DNA from: PBB1 sp043738425
GTDB taxonomy: Bacteria > Pseudomonadota > Gammaproteobacteria > Burkholderiales > Burkholderiaceae_C
Assembly (NCBI GenBank): GCA_043738425.1
Contig: JAYUGJ010000103.1
Coordinates: 1 to 12,372, forward strand
Direction of reading: 5' to 3'
DNA: 12,372 nt
The stretch's first letter is position 1. The number at the start of each line of letters is the position of its first letter. The notes beneath the pieces were generated by a model. That model was not told the origin of the DNA, did not search any database, and worked only from the letters and a program-made list of their open reading frames with translations. A program made the position numbers and the translations under genes. Below are positions 7,982 to 12,372 of the stretch, one piece after another.

Positions 7982-8515
7982 ATGGCCGAACTCGCTACCC
8001 TTGCCAGGCCGTACGCGGAAGCCTTGTTCGACGTCGCCTCCAAAGGCGACGTGCAAAGCGTGGCCCGACAAATTGATGCGGTCGCTGACATTGCGGCCAA
8101 CGGCCAGCTGCGCCAGTTCGCCAACAGTCCGAAGGTCGATACCCAACAGGTGTTCGACTTGATGAACTCGGTGGTGAAAACACCATTGTCCGAGCCGATG
8201 AAAAATCTGCTGCGTACCGTGATCGACAACGGCCGTTTGACGGTGTTGCCCGAGATTGCTGCGCAATTTCACGCGCTGGCGAATGCCGGTGCGGGTGTCT
8301 CGGATGCGACCGTATTCAGCGCCTTTCCGATTGACGCGGCGCAGTTGCCCGAGGTCGCTGCCACGCTGGAAAAACGCTTCGCTCGCAAACTGAACATCAC
8401 GGTACAGATCGAACCCGCGTTGATCGGTGGCATTCGGGTGGTGGTCGGCGACGAGGTGATGGACACCTCGGTGAAGGCGCGTTTAGAGCAAATGCGGGTG
8501 GCACTCACGACCTGA
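7982..8515 (+). CDS. atpH: ATP synthase subunit delta (stalk-to-head connector)
   Basis: Soluble protein of 177 aa, the same length as E. coli delta. It caps the alpha3beta3 head and binds the C-terminus of subunit b. The N-terminal helical domain begins ELATLARPYAEALFDVA and contains the conserved family pattern with FANSPKV. The C-terminal part has RFARKLNITVQIEPALIGGIRVVVGDEVMDTSVKARLEQM read in pieces, the signature region of OSCP/delta. The ATG at 7982 has a strong GGAGG at 7969-7973. It lies 56 bases after atpF. Confidence 0.95.
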   Translation: MAELATLARPYAEALFDVASKGDVQSVARQIDAVADIAANGQLRQFANSPKVDTQQVFDLMNSVVKTPLSEPMKNLLRTVIDNGRLTVLPEIAAQFHALANAGAGVSDATVFSAFPIDAAQLPEVAATLEKRFARKLNITVQIEPALIGGIRVVVGDEVMDTSVKARLEQMRVALTT

Positions 8516-8601
8516 TGGTCGCGGTTTGTGTCCCAACACTTTTTTATTCATTCTGAAGCGCGCCGAGCCATTGGCATGTGCGCACAGACAGGAGAGAAAC
8601 C

Positions 8602-10155
8602 ATGCAATTGAATCCCGCTGAAATTTCCGAACTCATCAAGAGCCGTATTGAGGGTCTCGGTGCCTCCACCGACATCAAAAACCAGGGTACCGTGGTGTCG
8701 GTGGCCGACGGCATTTGCCGCGTGCACGGTTTGTCGGACGTGATGCAGGGCGAAATGCTCGAGTTCCCGGCCGCACCCGACGGTTCGCCCACCTTCGGTC
8801 TGGCGCTGAACCTCGAGCGCGACTCGGTCGGCTCGGTCATCTTGGGCGAATACGAACACATCGCCGAAGGCGATACCGTCAAATGCACCGGCCGCATTTT
8901 GGAAGTGCCGGTCGGCCCCGAACTCAAAGGCCGCGTGGTCAATGCGTTGGGGCAACCCATCGACGGCAAGGGCCCGATCAACGCCAAGTTGTCGATGCCG
9001 ATCGAGAAAATTGCACCCGGCGTCATCGCCCGTAAATCAGTCGACCAGCCGATGCAAACCGGCCTCAAGTCGATCGATTCGATGGTTCCGGTCGGCCGTG
9101 GCCAGCGCGAGTTGATCATCGGCGACCGCCAAACTGGCAAGACCGCCGTCGCCATCGACGCGATCATCAACCAGCGCGGTCAACACATGACCTGCATCTA
9201 CGTGGCTATCGGCCAAAAAGCGTCGTCGGTGAAAAACGTGGTGCGCGCACTCGAGGCCAACGGCGCGATGGAATACACCATCGTCGTTGCCGCTACGGCT
9301 GCTGAATCGGCCGCAATGCAATACGTGTCGGCGTACTCCGGCTGCACCATGGGCGAGTACTTCCGCGACCGTGGTGAAGACGCGCTGATCGTGTACGACG
9401 ACCTGTCGAAGCAGGCTGTGGCGTACCGCCAGGTGTCGTTGTTGCTGCGCCGCCCGCCAGGCCGCGAAGCGTATCCCGGCGATGTGTTTTATCTCCACTC
9501 GCGCTTGCTCGAACGCGCTGCGCGCGTGAATGCCGACTACGTCGAAGCGTTTACCAAGGGCGCAGTCAAGGGCAAGACCGGTTCGCTGACCGCACTGCCG
9601 ATCATCGAAACACAAGCCGGTGACGTGTCGGCGTTCGTTCCGACCAACGTGATCTCGATCACCGATGGCCAGATTTTCTTGGAAACCTCGTTGTTCAATG
9701 CCGGTATCCGGCCGGCAATCAACGCCGGTATTTCAGTGTCGCGGGTCGGTGGCGCGGCGCAAACCAAAGTCATCAAAGGGCTGTCCGGCGGTATCCGTAC
9801 CGACTTGGCGCAGTACCGCGAATTGGCGGCGTTTGCGCAGTTCGCGTCCGACCTCGACGAAGCCACCCGCAAGCAGCTGGACCGCGGCGCCCGCGTGACT
9901 GAATTGCTCAAGCAAGCCCAGTACTCGCCGCTGCCGATTTCGTTGATGGGCGCGACATTGTTCGCGGTCAACAAAGGTTTCATGGACGATGTGGATGTGA
10001 AAAAAGTGCTGGCGTTCGAGTCGGGTCTGCACCAGTTCTTGAAAACCAGCCACGCCGGTTTGCTAAAGAAGATCGAGGACGCGAAAGCGCTCGACAAGGA
10101 CGCTGAGGCCGAGTTGTCTACTGCGGTTGCAGCGTTCAAAAAATCTTTCGCCTGA
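8602..10155 (+). CDS. atpA: ATP synthase subunit alpha
   Basis: Non-catalytic nucleotide-binding subunit of F1, 517 aa (E. coli 513). The P-loop is GDRQTGKTA (174-182), and the arginine that reaches the catalytic site of beta is R381 in SVSRVGGAAQT. The sequences LIVYDDLSKQAVAYRQ and LLLRRPPGREAYPGDVFYLHSRLLERAA, read in parts, are near-invariant in the family. I start at the ATG at 8602 (MQLNPAEISELIKSRI), which has AGGAGA about eight bases upstream. An in-frame ATG at 8578 would add eight residues that do not match the family and would remove the ribosome binding site. A six-T run lies about 57 bases upstream in the atpH-atpA gap. Followed 30 bases later by atpG. Confidence 0.97.
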   Translation: MQLNPAEISELIKSRIEGLGASTDIKNQGTVVSVADGICRVHGLSDVMQGEMLEFPAAPDGSPTFGLALNLERDSVGSVILGEYEHIAEGDTVKCTGRILEVPVGPELKGRVVNALGQPIDGKGPINAKLSMPIEKIAPGVIARKSVDQPMQTGLKSIDSMVPVGRGQRELIIGDRQTGKTAVAIDAIINQRGQHMTCIYVAIGQKASSVKNVVRALEANGAMEYTIVVAATAAESAAMQYVSAYSGCTMGEYFRDRGEDALIVYDDLSKQAVAYRQVSLLLRRPPGREAYPGDVFYLHSRLLERAARVNADYVEAFTKGAVKGKTGSLTALPIIETQAGDVSAFVPTNVISITDGQIFLETSLFNAGIRPAINAGISVSRVGGAAQTKVIKGLSGGIRTDLAQYRELAAFAQFASDLDEATRKQLDRGARVTELLKQAQYSPLPISLMGATLFAVNKGFMDDVDVKKVLAFESGLHQFLKTSHAGLLKKIEDAKALDKDAEAELSTAVAAFKKSFA

Positions 10156-10185
10156 TCCAGCCGCGACCCAACCAGGAGTTTCGTC

Positions 10186-11070
10186 ATGGCAGCAGGCAAG
10201 GAAATACGCGGCAAGATCAAGAGCGTCGAGAACACCAAAAAGATCACCAAGGCGATGGAAATGGTCGCCGCCTCGAAAATGCGCAAGGCACAAGAGCGCA
10301 TGCGCGCGGCACGTCCTTTCGCCGAAAAGATCCGCAGCTTGGCAGCCAATCTGTCGAAAGCCACGCCCGAATACAAACACCCGTTTTTGATTCAAAACAC
10401 GGGCGTGAAAAGCGTCGGTTTCATCGTCGTCAGCACAGACAAAGGCTTGTGCGGCGGTATGAACACCAACGTGTTGCGTGCAGTGACGTTGAAGTTGAAA
10501 GAGCTCGAAGCGCAGGGCGGCAAAGCCGAAGCGGTGGCTATCGGCAACAAGGGACTGAGTTTCCTGAACCGCGTGGGCGCCAAGGTCGTGTCGCACGCGA
10601 CGCAGCTAGGCGACAAGCCGCACCTCGATAAATTGATCGGACCGGTCAAGGTGCTGCTCGATGCGTACGCTGCGGGCAAGTTGAGCGCGGTTTATCTTTG
10701 CTACACCGGCTTCATCAACACGATGAAGCAAGAGCCGTTGGTGCAGCAGCTGCTGCCGCTGTCGTCTGACCGCATGGCGGTGTCGGATACACCGGCCAGC
10801 GGCGGCAAGTACGGCTGGGATTACCTGTATGAACCCGACGCTGCGACCGTTATCGACGACTTGTTGGTGCGCTACACCGAAGCGTTGGTGTACCAAGCGG
10901 TCGCCGAAAACATGGCATCGGAACAGTCGGCACGGATGGTGGCGATGAAATCGGCCACCGACAACGCGGGCGCGGTGATCGGCGAGTTGAAGCTGGTCTA
11001 CAACAAAACCCGGCAAGCAGCGATCACCAAAGAGCTGTCCGAAATCGTGGCCGGTGCAGCGGCCGTATAA
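10186..11070 (+). CDS. atpG: ATP synthase subunit gamma (rotor shaft)
   Basis: Rotor shaft of F1, 294 aa (E. coli 287). The N-terminal helix GKEIRGKIKSVENTKKITKAMEMVAASKM, read in parts, is the typical long helix inside alpha3beta3. GFIVVSTDKGLCGGMN marks the globular Rossmann-like part. The C-terminal helix MKSATDNAGAVIGELKLVYNKTRQAAITKELSEIVAGA is the family signature that pairs with the first helix. The ATG at 10186 has AGGAG about nine bases upstream. The gene is complete and sits in the normal place between alpha and beta. Confidence 0.97.
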   Translation: MAAGKEIRGKIKSVENTKKITKAMEMVAASKMRKAQERMRAARPFAEKIRSLAANLSKATPEYKHPFLIQNTGVKSVGFIVVSTDKGLCGGMNTNVLRAVTLKLKELEAQGGKAEAVAIGNKGLSFLNRVGAKVVSHATQLGDKPHLDKLIGPVKVLLDAYAAGKLSAVYLCYTGFINTMKQEPLVQQLLPLSSDRMAVSDTPASGGKYGWDYLYEPDAATVIDDLLVRYTEALVYQAVAENMASEQSARMVAMKSATDNAGAVIGELKLVYNKTRQAAITKELSEIVAGAAAV

Positions 11071-11076
11071 GCGGCC
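11061..11076 (+). other. Small hairpin over the atpG stop codon
   Basis: GGCCG (11061-11065) and CGGCC (11072-11076) form a perfect 5-base stem with a 6-base loop that contains the atpG stop codon (11068-11070). It is short and could be chance in GC-rich DNA. A T run occurs only 33 bases later, too far for a terminator. Confidence 0.15.
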
Positions 11077-11108
11077 CGCCCGGCATCCGGTCAGCAGCTA
11101 AGCATTCA

Positions 11109-11120
11109 TTTTTTTAAGGA
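11109..11120 (+). promoter_or_regulatory. U-run and ribosome binding site ahead of atpD
   Basis: Seven T residues (11109-11115) directly precede AAGGA (11116-11120), which is seven bases before the atpD ATG. The U-run next to the ribosome binding site resembles the leader of atpE and may favour ribosome loading. No stem precedes it closely enough for an intrinsic terminator. Confidence 0.4.
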
Positions 11121-11127
11121 TACGAAC

Positions 11128-12372
11128 ATGTCCGCAGTGGCTACAGAAGGCAAGATCGTTCAGTGCATCGGCGCAGTGGTCGACGTTGAATTTCCCCGCA
11201 ATGCGATGCCGAAGATTTACGACGCGCTCAAGCTCGAAGGCTCTGCGCTGACGCTCGAGGTGCAGCAGCAACTGGGTGACGGCGTGGTGCGCACAATTGC
11301 GCTCGGCTCGTCCGACGGCCTGCGCCGCGGTTTGACGGTCAAAAACACCCAGAACCCGATCACCGTACCGGTCGGCCGCGCAACCCTCGGCCGCATCATG
11401 GATGTGCTCGGCGCGCCGATTGATGAGCGCGGCCCGGTGAGCCAGGAGCTGACTGCGTCAATCCACCGCAAGCCACCGGCGTATGACGAGTTGAGCCCAT
11501 CGCAAGACCTGCTCGAGACCGGCATCAAGGTGATCGACCTGGTGTGCCCATTCGCCAAAGGCGGCAAGGTCGGCCTGTTCGGCGGTGCCGGTGTCGGCAA
11601 AACCGTGAACATGATGGAGTTGATCAACAACATCGCGAAGGCGCACAGCGGCCTGTCGGTGTTCGCCGGTGTTGGCGAGCGCACCCGCGAGGGCAACGAC
11701 TTCTATCACGAGATGGCCGATTCCGGCGTGGTGAATCTGGAGAACCTGCCGGAGTCGAAAGTAGCCATGGTGTACGGCCAGATGAACGAGCCGCCGGGCA
11801 ACCGACTGCGCGTGGCATTGACCGGCTTGACGATTGCCGAGTCGTTTCGCGACGAAGGCAAGGACGTGCTGTTTTTCGTCGATAACATTTACCGCTACAC
11901 GTTGGCCGGTACCGAAGTGTCGGCACTGCTGGGTCGCATGCCGTCGGCCGTGGGTTACCAGCCTACGCTGGCCGAGGAAATGGGCCGCCTGCAAGAGCGC
12001 ATCACGTCGACCAAGGTGGGCTCGATCACCTCGATCCAGGCCGTCTACGTGCCGGCCGACGACCTGACCGACCCGTCACCAGCCACCACTTTTGCCCACC
12101 TCGACTCGACCGTGGTGCTGTCGCGCGATATCGCATCGCTCGGCATCTATCCCGCGGTCGACCCGCTCGACTCGACCTCGCGGATGATGGATCCGCGCGT
12201 GGTCGGCGACGACCACTACCAGACCGCGCGCGACGAGCATCTTGTCGTCTTCCGAAAGCTCGTCCATGCCCAGAATGGCGATGATGTCCTGCAGCGACTT
12301 GTAGGTTTGCAGGATGCGCTGGGTTTCGCGCGCCACCAGGTAATGCTCCTCGCCGACGATGCGCGGGTCGAG
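11128..12372 (+). CDS. atpD: ATP synthase subunit beta, 3' part replaced by a foreign inverted segment
   Basis: Catalytic subunit of F1. The ATG at 11128 begins MSAVATEGKIVQCIGAVVDVEF. The P-loop is GGAGVGKT (152-159), the catalytic glutamate and its neighbour are E184 and R185 in GVGERTREGNDFYHEM, and LFFVDNIYRYTLAGTEVSALLGRMPSAVG, read in parts, is invariant. The family match continues through YPAVDPLDSTSRMMDPRVVGDDHYQTARD (in parts), to about residue 369. After that the frame stays open to the edge but encodes HLVVFRKLVHAQNG..., unlike any beta subunit. From about 12226-12235 the DNA is the reverse complement of another atpD. About 100 C-terminal residues of the real protein are therefore missing, and atpC, expected next, is not in the window. 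Function is secure for the first 369 codons. Confidence 0.9.
   Translation, partial: MSAVATEGKIVQCIGAVVDVEFPRNAMPKIYDALKLEGSALTLEVQQQLGDGVVRTIALGSSDGLRRGLTVKNTQNPITVPVGRATLGRIMDVLGAPIDERGPVSQELTASIHRKPPAYDELSPSQDLLETGIKVIDLVCPFAKGGKVGLFGGAGVGKTVNMMELINNIAKAHSGLSVFAGVGERTREGNDFYHEMADSGVVNLENLPESKVAMVYGQMNEPPGNRLRVALTGLTIAESFRDEGKDVLFFVDNIYRYTLAGTEVSALLGRMPSAVGYQPTLAEEMGRLQERITSTKVGSITSIQAVYVPADDLTDPSPATTFAHLDSTVVLSRDIASLGIYPAVDPLDSTSRMMDPRVVGDDHYQTARDEHLVVFRKLVHAQNGDDVLQRLVGLQDALGFARHQVMLLADDARVE
12229..12372 (-). pseudogene. Inverted fragment of a second, divergent atpD (probable chimeric join)
   Basis: Read on the minus strand from the edge, this gives LDPRIVGEEHYLVARETQRI, then LQTYKSLQDIIAILGMDELSEDDKMLVAR in one frame. 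It is an unmistakable piece of ATP synthase beta just upstream of and including the DELSEEDK region. It has no start, no stop and no ribosome binding site. Past 12229 the same frame runs into the antisense of the resident atpD and loses all similarity. Where both copies cover the same residues (LDPRIVGEEHYLVAR against MDPRVVGDDHYQTAR), the bases differ at roughly a third of positions. It is therefore not a repeat of the resident gene. The wording looks more alphaproteobacterial, but that is uncertain. An amplification or assembly chimera is the likeliest origin. Confidence 0.75.

Noticed and set aside
8527..8545. GTGT-CCCA-ACAC followed by six T as an intrinsic terminator between atpH and atpA
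   Set aside because: A four-base stem is too weak, and termination here would cut off alpha, gamma and beta.
8578..8601. Upstream ATG for atpA adding eight residues
   Set aside because: The ribosome binding site AGGAGA sits between it and the ATG at 8602, and alpha subunits start MQLNP-like.
9537..10376. Minus-strand open frame across the end of atpA and start of atpG
   Set aside because: It spans the antisense of two conserved genes and their gap; the composition is that of a shadow.
12076..12336. Minus-strand open frame as a genuine separate gene
   Set aside because: One half is an inverted piece of a foreign atpD and the other half is antisense of the resident atpD; it is a product of the join.

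Overview
The window looks like a contig from a betaproteobacterium, most likely Burkholderiales and close to Comamonadaceae. The evidence is a GC-rich sequence with an FoF1 ATP synthase cluster in the single-operon order atpI-B-E-F-H-A-G-D typical of beta- and gammaproteobacteria. Within it, AtpI (LSPWWVV...), subunit c (87 aa, ending ANPFLAQLANLPK) and subunit gamma read as betaproteobacterial. The taxonomic call is inferred from remembered protein families; no search was run.

Layout. Positions 1-65 (minus) hold the first 21 codons of a gene that may be a rhodanese-type tRNA hydroxylase. Divergent from it is an ABC-F ATPase of the Uup type (136-2052). This converges with a minus-strand gene of unknown function (2069-2836). 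A GNAT acetyltransferase (3002-3493) follows. Next is a tightly spaced pair, an aldose 1-epimerase (3613-4500) and an SMP-30-type lactonase (4511-5431), which together could open and handle a sugar on an oxidative, lactone-forming route; no sugar dehydrogenase is in the window. A 250-base gap then carries a 14-base tandem repeat, a small hairpin and a good -10 box.

The atp operon starts at 5682. AtpI assists assembly. AtpB, AtpE and AtpF make the membrane proton channel, c ring and stalk. AtpH, AtpA, AtpG and AtpD make delta, alpha, gamma and beta of the catalytic head. The subunits needed in most copies (c, alpha, beta) have U-rich leaders, and a perfect hairpin sits just after atpE. Both fit differential expression within one transcript.

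The right edge is not normal. The beta subunit follows its family until about residue 369. From about 12226 the sequence then turns into a reverse-complement piece of a second, clearly different atpD. This looks like a join made in amplification or assembly between two organisms' atpD genes, and the last ~140 bases should not be trusted as genome. I see no tRNA, rRNA, CRISPR array, insertion sequence or defence system. Apart from the edge join, this is mainly ordinary housekeeping DNA, with one unrecognised gene at 2069-2836.
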